Part shown: in pieces, positions 35,201-46,649 of the stretch
Layout of the letters: each line of letters starts with the position of its first letter
How positions within the stretch are numbered: position 1 is the stretch's first letter
Origin: Carposina sasakii
Taxonomy: Eukaryota; Arthropoda; Insecta; Lepidoptera; Carposinidae
Direction of reading: 5' to 3'
DNA: 64,000 nucleotides
Assembly (NCBI GenBank): GCA_014607495.2
Contig: CP053160.1
Span: 6,076,001-6,140,000, forward strand
The notes under the pieces: model-generated
The model's database searches: none
The model's input: the letters and a program-made list of their open reading frames with translations, nothing else
Told to the model about the DNA's origin: nothing
Translations under genes and position numbers: made by a program

Positions 35201-38200
35201 AAAAATAAAGTAAACTGGTTGAAAACCAAACAAATTTTATTGAAAAAAGAAGATCCATATTTAATTACGATGACGTTAGAGAGTGGAGAAATTCAAACCC
35301 TGGATGTGTCGAAAAAAAGCAAAGGGATTTCTATCCAATTTTCAGAAGAAGATTTTGACGTTCTTTGGCCCCAGGGCAAAGCCATACCTCAAGCAAAGCT
35401 CGAAGATCTCAGATCTATGTATTCTTTAATACCCGAAGACTGTCACGCATTTTATGATAGCCTTAAAGGAAACAGCTGTATCAGTGAGTATGTTGATGGA
35501 TTCGGGCCATCTCTTGATTTCGACCTGGAGGAAGACAGTTAATTGATCAACCTTTGAACTGTTTTTTCTATTTCTTTTTAAAGTTTATGTTGACATTTTT
35601 ACGTAATTAGGTTAGCTTTATGATTAAGCTCAATTTAATATACAACTCTTTTATTATAACACTTGTTTTATTTTTTTTATTTAATTATTTTCTAGTCAAT
35701 GGGTAGTTTTGAGTTCATTCTGAGAAATAAAAAAAAAGATATCAGTCTTTCAAACATAAGTTTATTTGTAAGGACTCAATCCACATTTTACTAATTATTT
35801 CAAAATCTATAGCAAAATTTAACAATAAGTTGATGGGCAAATAAAACATAAGATACCTTCTTAGTAACCACGGGCAAATATTTTGAAATATCTTCCATTT
35901 TGTTAGAGAAATTACAGCTAAAACTTTAAACGCAATTATCTCAAAAGTAACTTTTTGTGGAATGAGTCCTTTCTGTTTAACTACGTCCATGTTTGGATGG
36001 AAAAATATCACCTGCCCGAGACATACACAAGCCTGAAATATAGCTTTTTTCCCCACGTTTACAGTAAGCACGTGATAGATTCTCCGCTGGCAGAAGTCCA
36101 GAGAGGCAAAAATTCTAATATTAGTGCACACAGAAATACAACAGCGTTCATTGTGGGCACGCCACATGACCGCTGGGTCTTGTGACCGGCTAGCTCGAAA
36201 CATCAATGTGGCACATAAAAACGTGTAAATCATTATGTGAAAACACATGTTCCATACTTAGCACCTACCTATAGTTATTTTGGTTTTGGCACAAAAATTT
36301 TCTCTGTTGTTACTAGTACGAGTAGGTACGGTACTGTTATCATTATGACAAAACAAAATGTTACCAAGCATTGAAAAAAAAAAAACATTACTAGAAAAGC
36401 AGACGTAAACAAATTAAGGTAGGCATAGGAATTCGTCATGTCGCATCATCGCTATCCAGACACTAAATAAAAATATGTATAAGTAGTGAACATTTATTTG
36501 CAAACTCATCTTACACATTATTTTGTTTTAGTATGCGATTCATGCTATCTCTAGTAATAATATAACCTCTACTACACCGCATCGTCAGGAACTAATAAAT
36601 GACGCAAATTCATACAACGTGTATGCTATGTAGCTCTGCAAACTGTTATTATGTACGTACTGATAGTAAAACATCAATTGAAAAAGATAATTTAAATGTC
36701 ACATTGTCTGCGATTGAGCCACACACAGACTTCTATGAAACTGCCCCTAAGGGCACAGTAAAATTATGTACGGTCGACTTCGAGAAATGTCAAGGGCTTA
36801 TCACTGAGTTGTTAATTAGGAGCTTCCGTCATTTTAATTAAGATACATCTGCTAATGGAAGAACCGATATTGCGTACAGTTTGTAAATAAATAACATGGT
36901 TGTTTATATTTATAATGGCAGTAATAGGCAATTAAACTTTTGCAAATGCAATTAGTCTTTGGAGTCTGCTATAAACAGTAATAAACACACATGGGCAAAT
37001 CATTTGCACATTATTATAAAACAAAATCACTGAGTTTGAGAGGTATCATTCATTAGATTCGACTTAGTCGTGACACTGGGTCAAAACGGCTGGGGCGATT
37101 TTAATAAAATTTGGTATGGAGTAAGCTGACACTCTGCTCTCATTAACACATAGGCTACTTTTTATCCCGGATAATTTCGACTTTTTGTTTTTTCTGCAAT
37201 CCACGCGGACGAAGTCGCGGGCGTCCACTAGTGTATAAATAAAGTAATTTTGTAATTTTGCTCCTTTGCCTATTTATAAGTAGGCCTAAATGCTTATGTT
37301 ACTTGGCGCATATAGCATTGCGGGTCATTACACTCGAATGGTTGTCTTGTCTTCCCTTAAGGTTCCAGTAAATTTAGTATAACAGATGAGAAACTACACA
37401 GAGATAAAACATATATTATCTGTTATAAAAAGAGACAGCTAGCTGTTATATCGTTTGGATAAGAATTTTTGTCACCATTTCTTAGATATAGAAGTACATA
37501 CATATTGACTTTGAAATATACAGCTCTGTTTAAAAATATAAACAGGATGCAGTTAGAATGCGTTTCGCCGTATAATATGTTATAGTTGCTTTGAACGATG
37601 GTAGGTACCAGACTACCAGTTGCTCTGTGTTTGACTACATTATCTGTGTAACCGCATACAAGAAAATGTTAGTTCTAAAATCATGTACTTACTATGAAAC
37701 AGACTCTAACTACCTTTTATTATTTTTTATTAAAGTGAAGGGCGTCGTCAACTGCGTTATTAATCGTTATGCGACGTTGCCAAGTCAACCAATGCATTCA
37801 AATAAAAAATAACAAAACAACACAAGTAGGTAATTGTCGTAACTCTCTTGTAAAATATCCCACCGCGAATATCAAAAGGACGTATAGGACAATAACCTCC
37901 ATGTTGCCATTGTTATACTCTTCACACCTAAAGCGTAAATTTAGTTAAAAATAATAGAAAACTGAACATCTGATCATTATTTCAGTGGCATGCATACACT
38001 TATGCACACCACACATCACGTTCGCCGTGTCGTCGGCATATTTTTTAAGCATGCTGACATTAGTTTAATAGGGTTGCCAACCGTCCTGTTTTCCCAGGAC
38101 ATGTCCTGCTTTTTGGGGTGTCCTGGGCTGTCCTGGATAGTTTTTAAGCTTCGTCTTAGAGTCTTGACACATTCGCTATCGGCAAATTTTCTAAAGGTGC

Positions 38201-41200
38201 CGAAATCAGGTTAAAGCCTAATGCAACGACGCAAATAAGCGTCAACGGCACCTCTAGAACGCCTAAAAGAAGTCGCCGGCACTGATTGTGTTAAAGACCT
38301 ATGTTTTGAAATTCGCACGACACTAACTCTTTCCAATCGTATTGTCACTGGGCAATATGTAAGTACAGTCCTGGCTTTTAATCGAAATGTCCTGGTATTT
38401 CTTCTTCAAATCCTGGTTTTCAAAGTTTTAAGATGGCAACCCTAGTTTAATAACTAGTGCCAGGACGCAAAGCGTCGGCGACACCTCTAGAAAACCAAGA
38501 AGACGCTAATGCGTAGTGAATGTGCCGCTGAAAGAAAGTCACCTACCTGTCACTGAGAACGTTCCGATCATGCCCCGGAGGCGGTAGGCTCAGCTGGTAC
38601 GGCGTGTTGAAGTAGTGCTGCTGTTCGTGAGAGCGGTGCACCACCCTGCCAGCTCGCACCACCATGTAGCCGCTGTCGCCGATGTTGGCCGCCCTCATGA
38701 CGCTCTCGCTGCGGTCAAGGATCATCACGCATGCCGTGCTGCTTCCTGGTAACAAGGAACGACAAACTATTCACACACTAGTTCCACAAAAGGGATTCCA
38801 TGGTCATGCTACATAAATAAATACACGCACGACTGTGTTCCCAAATCGGAATAGCCTTGTATAACATGAAAGAGACTACAGCCACTTTAGCAGAGCGTGG
38901 CCTGTTTAAAATGATCAGCAGTCATTTTATTTTCATCGTCGTCGTCGTCGTCAGCCTTTGCAGTCCACCGCTGGACGTAGGCCTCCCCCAGAGTACGCCA
39001 CATGGCTCGATCTCCCGTTTTTGCCATCCAATCACTACCAGCCGTCCTCTTTAAGTCATCGGTCCATCTGGCCGGAGGGCGCCCAACGCTACGCTTGCCG
39101 AGGCGCGGTCTCCATTCGAGAACCCGCTTCTCCACCGTCCATCGCTTCTACGACATATGTAGCCTGCCCACTGCCACATTTATCTTATTGCTTACTAAAT
39201 ACATAAATAATATTGAAATATAAATCAATTAACAGCAATATCCTAATTATTCACTACCAACTGTACCAATTTGGTCAACGAACGATTTCGTTGGGAACGT
39301 TTATCATTTAACCATTCAGTACACTCCTTTTGAAATGCGGCAAAGCCAAAAGGGGTTTGAATGATGAGTACGTAAGAATACAAGTAGATATTCTATAATT
39401 ATCGCACGACTGTCACGTATAAATTAGTATCTTTGCCCTTTATACTGTCTAGCTAGAGCTAGCTAAACAGAGATATAATAGGTACTTGTTTCAGCACCGG
39501 CTGTTATTATTGCAGAAAACGATAACGGGAAGTATTATCTCGCAACAACAAGATAAAACACGAGGTAATTCATAAATCACTTTATAACAAGGTGGATCCA
39601 ATATTAGGGTAGGATTAGCTTTTCATTGAAACGACTATTGAATAAGGAGTGAAAGCGAAATCTTCATAAGTAAAATACTTAGGTAATTTTTAAGGTTCCA
39701 TACATCGAAAGGTAAAAACGGAACCCTTATAGGATCACTTTGTTGTCTGTCCGACCGTCTGTCAAGACCCTTTTTCTCAGGAACGCGCGAAGATATCAAG
39801 CTTGCCTAGCAAGATGCCTAGTTTGGGCACCTTTGTGGTTGAGTCAATGATATGTTATACTACAACGTGTTCTATACACGCGATTAAAAGACAAAGGTGC
39901 CTTGATACTCGTATTTATGTATAAGTAACTTGCAGATATTAAAACTAAATGCAACATTATGCCATCTTCAATTTACAAAGCTCTGTGGATTGTTATGCAA
40001 AGTATCATACATTATTTTTATCCTCATAGTTTATTTAATGGGTTTTTACCTCCAGCTGGAGTCTGTCCACTGAACTTAAAGTAATGTCCTATCTTAAGTA
40101 CTGTCCAATAACTTTGCAAGTGACTTTTAAATCTCTTCATTTTTTTAAAGTTTTGTTTTAAGTTAGAACATTAAAAATGCACAAAACATATTGTTTGGTG
40201 GTTTCAGATTTCAGTATTTGCCACAGACGGTTCCATTTGCATTTCACAGAGTATATTACTTACATATACACACGATTGTGTTCCCGAAGTAGGGTAGAGA
40301 ACTGCAGGAACATATATCCCACAGGCACGTTTAGGAATGCGGGGACAGATGTAAATGATCAGTGACAAACATGCACGGAAGGTCAGTTGATGTATTCTAG
40401 TGAAGCCCCGAATCAGCACAGGAAGGAATATATATTATTTGGAATTGAATACATAATTAATTATAAACAAACTTAATTTATCAAATAATTTATGAATCTA
40501 TAATATAATAAATTTAAGCTCGTTAGTGCATTTATCGATAAACGAGATGCAATAAAAATAAAAAGGGCAATGACCAATTCGGTCAGAGCGTTCTGCAAAT
40601 GTCTGGCTGGTATGCCATAACTTATATTGTAACTTTATATCAGACTAGTGGACGCCCGCGACTTCATCCGCATGGACTGCAGAAAAGACAAAATGTCGAA
40701 ATTATCCGGGATAAAAATATTTTCCCAGGATAAAAATGAGCCTATATGTGTTAATCCAGGGTGTTAACTGCTAACTCCATACCAAATTTTATTAAAATCG
40801 CTCCAGCCGTTTTTACGTGAAACAGTAACAAACATCCATCCATACATACCACAACCTTTCGCGTTTATAATATTAGTAGGATTTATAACGAGACTATGTG
40901 ACATTCTGGCGTATGAGATACGTAACTACCAAGTTTCGCCAAAAGATATTCAGTAATTTTTAATTGAAAAGTAACAAACATCCATTCTTGAAACTTTTAA
41001 CGATCATGATGATGATGACTAAATGGTAAATTATATTCCCTAGTCTAGCACAATCAAAATGTATTCCCATCTTTGCCAAAGTAGGCCAGCTAATAATAAT
41101 ATAATAACGTATAGATAAGTAAGAGACTTGATGATGATAAAAAATGTAGCAAACAAGTTCCACATTTTAAATGTAGGTAAGGACAGGCATATAGCACATA

Positions 41201-44200
41201 AAGTAACACGTGAACGTGAATGATTCAGTTCCATCATTTTAATACGGCGATGTTGCAATTCCGTCAGACATAACAACGCGGAGGTTGCCAGTTATAACTA
41301 CACTGCTACCGCTTCTAAACTGGAATCATGCAGCTCGAACTGAAAAAATGATCATCTAAATTGATTCAGTTAACAACGTAGGAGGCAAAAAATATGACTG
41401 CATCTCCTGCATATGAGAACACGGTAAAAAGTCACGAGATTTAGATTTTTTGCCAGTTAAGGTCGTCGTGTCAAACCGTCGTCAAAATGTTGAGATGTTT
41501 TTGAGCACATATTATTTTACCTATGCAGAAGAAACATGTATTTCTTTATTTTTTTGCGTGACGCGTTTGCTTCATGTGGCTCATAGGACTCTATCATATA
41601 AGAAAGCAACTAAAGCTGTGAAATTCGAGTGAATCTTTCTGATGATACCTTAACCTACTCTTGAATTAGACTGATACGTAATTAAAACTAATATTAATTA
41701 AATAAATATGGCCGACTAATGCGTTTGAAATTTTTAATCATGCAGTATCAACTTTGTTGGGTGCTCTCTTGTGTGTGTTGTAGACTTGTAGAACACCTGT
41801 GTTTACATAGGGGCGGCTATGTGAAGCTACTATTATCTACAATATAAGGGCCATTCTATCTAATAGTACAGTATCTGTCGTTTTTGTTATCATAGATATG
41901 AGAAATCTCGGAGAACTGTGGGGTAAGCACGAACCTTTTTACGCGGCGTAACGCTAGCGACTCGCTAGCAAAATCTATGTGATTTGACAATTTGACGATA
42001 GCGTTACGGACTATAGAGAGGTTCGTGCTGCTTACCCCTCTGTTCTTTTTGACGATTCGTAATGCGATCGTCATATTGTCAAATAACTGGGCTGTGAGAT
42101 AACAAAGTGGCTCATCTTCGAAACGTTTGCTTCAATAGAAAGTTTTAATCTTCGCTCGTTCGTCAAATCACGAGATGTAATCTAAACACCAGTAGATGTA
42201 TTTCGACAACGAATGTGAAACGATGTTACATTGTCTAACCACGATAATAGATTTTGCATGCGTAACGTGTGCATTACAGATTGTCGATAAACACTTACCC
42301 AATATAGGTTCCTTATGCTCCAGCAGCTCATAATAGGATTTGGCTAACAAATCGCTTGGCTCCGACATTTTGAAGTGGCCCATCTGGACTAGCCTCTCGC
42401 AGGTCCTCATGAGATACGAGGAGAACTCGCCCGGATCGATGCCGTACGCACGCCACCCTCCCACTCCATCTGCGACGCCTGGAAAACGGACCGTTTAGTA
42501 TCTATAAGCTCTTCTTATGCGAATTCGGCGTGTTTTAATTAATAAGTGGTTGAGGAGTAGTAACATGATGAGGGTATGTATTTAGATAGTAATATAATTA
42601 TTCTTAATACAGTAGACCAAAGTTCAAAGTTAACAAGATAAAAGGCGACCTTCCAAAGTGCGACAAATGGCCGACTTTAGGTAGGTAAGTAAGTACTGTA
42701 CTAGGTAATATCTCATGAGTGAGGAAATGCAACTACGTAATTTCCGTATCCGATGCAAAATAATACGGTACCCGGTACCTAGCATCAGTTCATGGGAAAG
42801 ATGAAGTGATAAGTCTTCCCTTCCGCCTGCGCAACGGCATTATTGAAAAGATGTTACGCCACATTCTTTTTCATTGTCTGGGTAAGAGCAAGGTTGGTCC
42901 TACGTACACACAACATACATACATATAAGGACAACGGATATGTTCCTAAAATGGGATATGTAGCTAGATCTGCAGAATCGCGAAGAAAGTCCTGGCCACC
43001 TATAGACATTTCTTCAGCTTGTTATGTCTAAGTCAGTTTGTATAATTCATTATGATTACAATATGGCTTTTCAGCTTAAAAGGATTAAGAAAATGGTCAA
43101 GAGATATAACAGATTGGTACCCTCGAGATGAGAAAAGAAAGAGAGGAAGGCAGAGAAAAAGATAAGATGAAATCAGGGAAGTAGCTGGAGCAATCTGGAG
43201 GAGAACAGCTAGGGATACAGCACTATGGCATACTCTGTGGGAGGCCTTTGCCAAAGGCAAGCTGGCAGAAATTAGTTAAATGTAACATTATTGATACTTT
43301 TCTATGATTGTATTTGTTAGTCAGCAATAAAGGTATATTTAATTTTATTTAGTCAGCTTAACTTTTAGTTAACAATTTTTTTTTCTTAATAGAACATCAA
43401 CCAGCATTCTCGTCATATATTGAATATTAATCACTCACATTGTGCATTGTTATTTTCACTAATTTAATAACTAAGCCCACATTATAGAAAAGTACTTTTA
43501 ACTTATGAGTAAAAAGTAAATATGTAGTAAGTTAGCTGTTACTTGATGATAGGAACTTTTATATAAAAATAATTGCAAAAGGCTGTTTTTCTACTTAAAA
43601 AAGACCTTGAAAAGCCAACCTATTTTGATGATGAACAATTTTTGGGTTTTTGAGTTGGGAAGGTGACATTAGTTAAGTTATGTGACAAATTCATACAAAA
43701 ATTATATAGGTAAATTATTTACATAAAAAAATTAAGATCAAAGATTTTATAAAATTATTAATAAAGAAAATGGAAAAAATTCTTTACCTGAGTGGGAATC
43801 GAACCCATGACCACTGCAAACTGTGCCAGCTAATTTATATTTGTATGCATTCCTTTTGTAAATTTCTTTCTATTCATTGTTATGTTTTGAGTAAAATAAA
43901 GAATAATATAATAAGAACTATTGGTTGAATAAATTAATAACAGGAATTTACAAAGGTGCTAGGTATTTCCAAACCATTTTATCATGGAAGTTGGGAAAGT
44001 TATTTCAATGAACATAACATTAACATAATCACTATGTATTACTAATGATTAAATATACTATTATTTAGGGACTATTATAAATCACTTTTTGATATTGACA
44101 TTGGTGGAATTATTGCACGTGGCACAATAGAAACCATAAAATAAAATACATATGTATAAGATATGATTGTGAAAATGCAAGAATCATCTCTTGACAGTAC

Positions 44201-44671
44201 CTTCCCTATGGCAATATTTTGTGTTATGCTTAAATGTGTTGCAGTTATGCATAAAAAAGCTTGTAATTAAACACATTTAGCAGGATTTCAAATATTAGGG
44301 TTAACAGTTTTTTACTCTTCAGGTTATTTAACTTAAAAGTATATTAATCAACTAAACACAGGAAATGGAATTGTTATATAATATGTTCATGCAGAATTAA
44401 GTTAGTAGGGAATATAATGAACTGGCGATAAAATAATCTTACCAATAACATCTGCATTGTTGAACTGTGAAGAAAACCATGCGTCGTCACCGAATTGTCC
44501 TTTACGGGTTCTTCCATTCGCAATGTCTTTGGGGAAACCACACACAACTGAAACTAAATAGGGATGTTTCTTACTCGAAACATTCACTTCCGTAGCACTT
44601 GAAAAACTAGAAAGTCCATTTCTTATAGCACGTGATAGCACTCTTCCTGTCCAGAATATAGACTGCATCAT
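26254..44671 (-). CDS. PPTC7: PPTC7/PTC7-type protein phosphatase (5 exons, 18.4 kb)
   Basis: Mitochondrial PP2C-family Mn/Mg-dependent phosphatase; in yeast and mammals it acts on coenzyme Q and import or mitophagy-related proteins. Exons in transcript order: 44671-44443, 42478-42299, 38745-38547, 27030-26771, 26303-26254. Phases join without gaps, giving 305 residues (human PPTC7 has 304). Motifs: [16 protein letters not shown] (metal-binding DG, exon 2), [29 protein letters not shown] (exon 3), [30 protein letters not shown] (exon 4) and [16 protein letters not shown] at the C-terminus (last metal ligand, split over exons 4 and 5). The N-terminus is rich in basic and hydroxylated residues with few acids, consistent with a mitochondrial presequence. 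Two methionines (44671, 44668) could start. Intron 3 (27031-38546) hosts the 5.2-kb transposon and a hAT MITE; introns 1 and 2 hold a SINE fragment, RTE ends and a Helitron. Confidence 0.95.
27054..30774. other. PPTC7 intron 3, left part
   Basis: No coding region recognised. Two related stretches (29055-29097 and 29186-29222) share CCCGGATA...CGCGGAGTTGGAT.TGTTAAAAGG about 130 bp apart. The rest is AT-rich without evident repeats. Confidence 0.4.
30779..35988 (+). mobile_element. 5,210-bp DNA transposon with 33-bp TIRs, 4-bp TSD and multi-exon transposase
   Basis: Left end begins GGACGTAGTTAAGCAGAAAG; the complement of the right end begins GGACGTAGTTAAACAGAAAG; they agree over 33 bp with two mismatches (positions 13 and 27). 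Both ends are flanked by ATGT (30775-30778, 35989-35992). The motif GACTCAA recurs at 30799, 30924, 31119, 31193, 31268 and 31405 (GACTTAA at 31343), and copies of the end sequence GGACTCAATCCACA lie at 30798 and 35772. A six-exon gene fills the centre. A 4-bp duplication is known for Sola1/2, Ginger and some Academ elements, but I cannot place this one in a superfamily from sequence alone. Confidence 0.8.
31654..35542 (+). CDS. Putative transposase of the 5.2-kb transposon (6 exons, two frameshifts)
   Basis: Exons: 31654-31726, 31893-31964, 32622-32681, 32769-32852, 32981-33058, 33173-35542; all internal junctions are phase 1 with GT-AG sites. Adding one base at each frameshift gives 912 codons, a whole number. 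The N-terminal third is acidic and low-complexity; a basic stretch ([15 protein letters not shown]) precedes a C-x-C-x3-C pattern (CTCKQRC), then a second cysteine cluster (C-x5-6-C-x2-C, DTCKKCD). Three acidic sites could form an RNase-H-like core: [27 protein letters not shown], and [17 protein letters not shown]. From memory this resembles uncharacterised insect proteins annotated DUF7869; the transposase role is inferred from the flanking TIRs. The frame breaks lie in A-runs at 33912-33915 and 34835-34840. AATAAA at 35726 could end the transcript. Confidence 0.75.
35993..38061. other. PPTC7 intron 3, right part
   Basis: No coding region recognised. A Helitron-like 3' end sits at 37070-37231. 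An 80-codon open frame at 36599-36841 has no recognisable domain or splice context. Confidence 0.4.
37070..37231 (+). mobile_element. Helitron-like 3' end (Lep1 type)
   Basis: Ends ...ACGAAGTCGCGGGCGTCCACTAG followed by T, fitting the CTRR|T end of Helitrons and the lepidopteran 3' consensus. The 5' end is missing, so it is truncated. Related to the complete element at 40645-40881. Confidence 0.65.
38070..38443. mobile_element. hAT-type MITE, 374 bp
   Basis: Ends AGGGTTGCCA / TGGCAACCCT with a perfect 8-bp duplication AGTTTAAT (38062-38069, 38444-38451). The interior repeats TCCTGG/CCAGGA words. Lies in PPTC7 intron 3, about 100 bp from exon 3. Confidence 0.85.
38930..39140 (-). mobile_element. 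RTE-type LINE 3' end in PPTC7 intron 2
   Basis: Minus strand encodes [20 protein letters not shown] ... [18 protein letters not shown] followed by a run of aspartates from a (GAC)n 3' tail at about 38936-38955. Typical RTE C-terminus; strongly 5'-truncated. Confidence 0.75.
39690..39800. repeat. Lepidopteran interspersed repeat fragment
   Basis: The phrase AAAAACGGAACCCTTATAGG followed by TCACTTTGTTGTCTGTC is widespread in moth genomes (recalled, not searched). Fragment only; borders not defined. Confidence 0.4.
40645..40881 (-). mobile_element. Non-autonomous Helitron (Lep1-like), complete
   Basis: On the minus strand it starts TCCTACTAATATTATAAACG (preceded by A) and ends GTCCACTAG (followed by T), so it has the 5'-TC, 3'-CTRR ends and the A|T insertion site of Helitrons. 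237 bp, no coding capacity. In PPTC7 intron 2. Confidence 0.75.
41918..42040. mobile_element. Small inverted-repeat element in PPTC7 intron 2
   Basis: Ends GTGGGGTAAGCACGAACCT and, in complement, GAGGGGTAAGCAGCACGAAC; inner parts also pair (GTAACGCTA). About 123 bp; no clear target duplication. Confidence 0.5.
43075..43285 (+). mobile_element. Degenerate RTE-type LINE 3' end in PPTC7 intron 1
   Basis: Plus strand reads [20 protein letters not shown] ... [20 protein letters not shown], the RTE C-terminal pattern, with a stop in the middle. Diverged and truncated. Confidence 0.65.
43746..43831 (-). mobile_element. Truncated tRNA-derived SINE (inverse)
   Basis: Complement shows the B box GGTTCGATTCCCACTCAGGT and the ATTTTCTTTATTAATAATTT tail; the A-box half is missing. 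In PPTC7 intron 1. Confidence 0.7.
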
Positions 44672-46649
44672 TCATTAGTTGGTTTGTACTTTGCCACCAT
44701 CCATTCACAATGGAAGAAATGTTAATGTGGTCATGATGGTTTTATTAAATTTAACACGCAACACTACAAACATAACCAAAACACTGAATAACTAAACATG
44801 GTTTCATTCAATAAATTTCATTGGTGATATAATGAAAATGTGAACCAAAGTGTGATTATATTTTTTTTGTTGAAAACACTCGTGACTGCAAAGAACGATC
44901 AAAAATCATTGATAATTTTATTTATCAAATACGTTTAGGTTCTCTAGAAGGCAAAGGCATCACTAGTCCCTTTCATACTTGTATTGTTAAAATAATTTAT
45001 TATTAATCTCGGCACAGAAATATTTAGCTCTCAGAATGAAACTAGATCTTTGATATATATAACACATTAAAAATAATCCATTATGATACAGAATAATGAT
45101 AATGGTATAGTAGGTTTTCGAATAGAATTATCATGAGAAATTATCTAGGCTATTATGCTGATACTTCTTTTGCCTTTCCTTCGGCCGATATAAATAATCA
45201 AAAATATTGTCTATGGCTGTACCAGTGCTGCCATGTTAAATTTATTCACCATATTTAGGGTATAATCCAATGATTACTGTAGGGTAAATATTGGGTACAT
45301 ATATTTTTTCATATTATCTGGGGTAAAAAAAATGATAGCACACTAGCACTATTTAATTTAATCAAAATGTATAGCAAAAAATTAGATTTAATTTAATATT
45401 CTCTTATCTATTTTCCATTTGCTTGTAGTTTCCAAAGTAATTTGGGAGCTGATAATACTGTGTTTGTTTATTTGGGACAGTCAACTATATAAGTATACAG
45501 GGTGTAAAAAGACAACGATGTTTTTTTTATACCTCGTATTCTTTGTAAGGTTACGATGATTTTCTTCTATGGAACCAACCCTGGAAAACGACAAAAAAAA
45601 ATAAAAAAATATTGTCATTTTATTGTAAGCAATATATTCGTTTGATGCTAAAAGTACAAATGTACCTACAAAACTAACATTTTGAAATGGAATCTTTGAA
45701 AAAAATGTTTGTTATCCTCCAAAATAGAGAATATTCTATATTGTTTCATTTATTTTTTATTTATTCTTTTCTCTGTTTTCACTATCTTCTTGGTACAATA
45801 CCTTGGTACAAATAAATAAATAAGTACTCTCTACGCATTATCCATCCGTGCTGGACGTCCGTGCACGATGCACGACGCAAAACGGCAATGCGTAGGCTTG
45901 CTGGACGACAGTAATTATTATTATTACCGTGATGGACTCGCACGTCCAATTTTTTGTCCAACGAGCCCCCCACTACTCCTCGCACGACGTGCGGCTGGAT
46001 AGTGTGTAGCCCTGACGTACTTACGTCAGTTCAATCGGGCATCGTGCGTGCACACTAAGTAGTCTGTGGTGCGTGCTTGGTTGAATTTTTGGTCCTATCA
46101 TATGCAATAAAATTCCCATTAATTCAAAATCAAGTCTCAAATATGCGCTAAAATCTAAGATATTCAAATTTTTAATTATGTTATTGACTTGAATGTATTC
46201 AGGACGTTTTTTACAAAAAAAAATCATCCAAAATCTTTTCTTTTTGTTACATTTCCTTTTATTAAGATTATGTAAGTACAGCATTATAAAAAAAAAACAT
46301 CCAGTGTAAACTACGTGTGCTCGAGTTTACGTTTCACGAACGTCTAGCATGATGCATACTTGGCACGGTAGCCTGACGGTCGGGCACTGCTGTCCGTCAA
46401 GATGGATAGTGCGTAGAGGCTTGTCAGGGTAAATCTGTGGGGTAGATTATGGCATGGGAAATCAGTTAACAGGTCTTTGGCAACATTGGTCTATGGCGCA
46501 AAGTTTTGGCTATGATGAATTAGGTAGTATTATTAAATTACGTTTCAGAGGTTTCAGGTTTTAGTGTAATAAATTTAAAGTAGGTAAATTTCTTGTGAAT
46601 CAGTGTTTTGGTTTAACAAAGATATAATTGTTGAGGTATATTTTATAAA
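44672..46649. other. Intergenic region between divergent PPTC7 and vib
   Basis: About 2.0 kb between the two start codons; both promoters must lie here. A partial MITE end (TATACAGGGTGTAAAAAGAC) occurs at 45497 and an inverted-repeat element at 45829-46418. No other gene seen. Confidence 0.5.
45829..46418. mobile_element. Putative ~590-bp inverted-repeat element
   Basis: Left end TCTACGCATTATCCATC and complement of the right end TCTACGCACTATCCATC match over 17 bp with one difference, with weaker similarity beyond. Target duplication not resolved. Confidence 0.45.

Noticed and set aside
36599..36841. 80-codon frame in PPTC7 intron 3
   Set aside because: No homology recognised, no flanking exons; length expected by chance.
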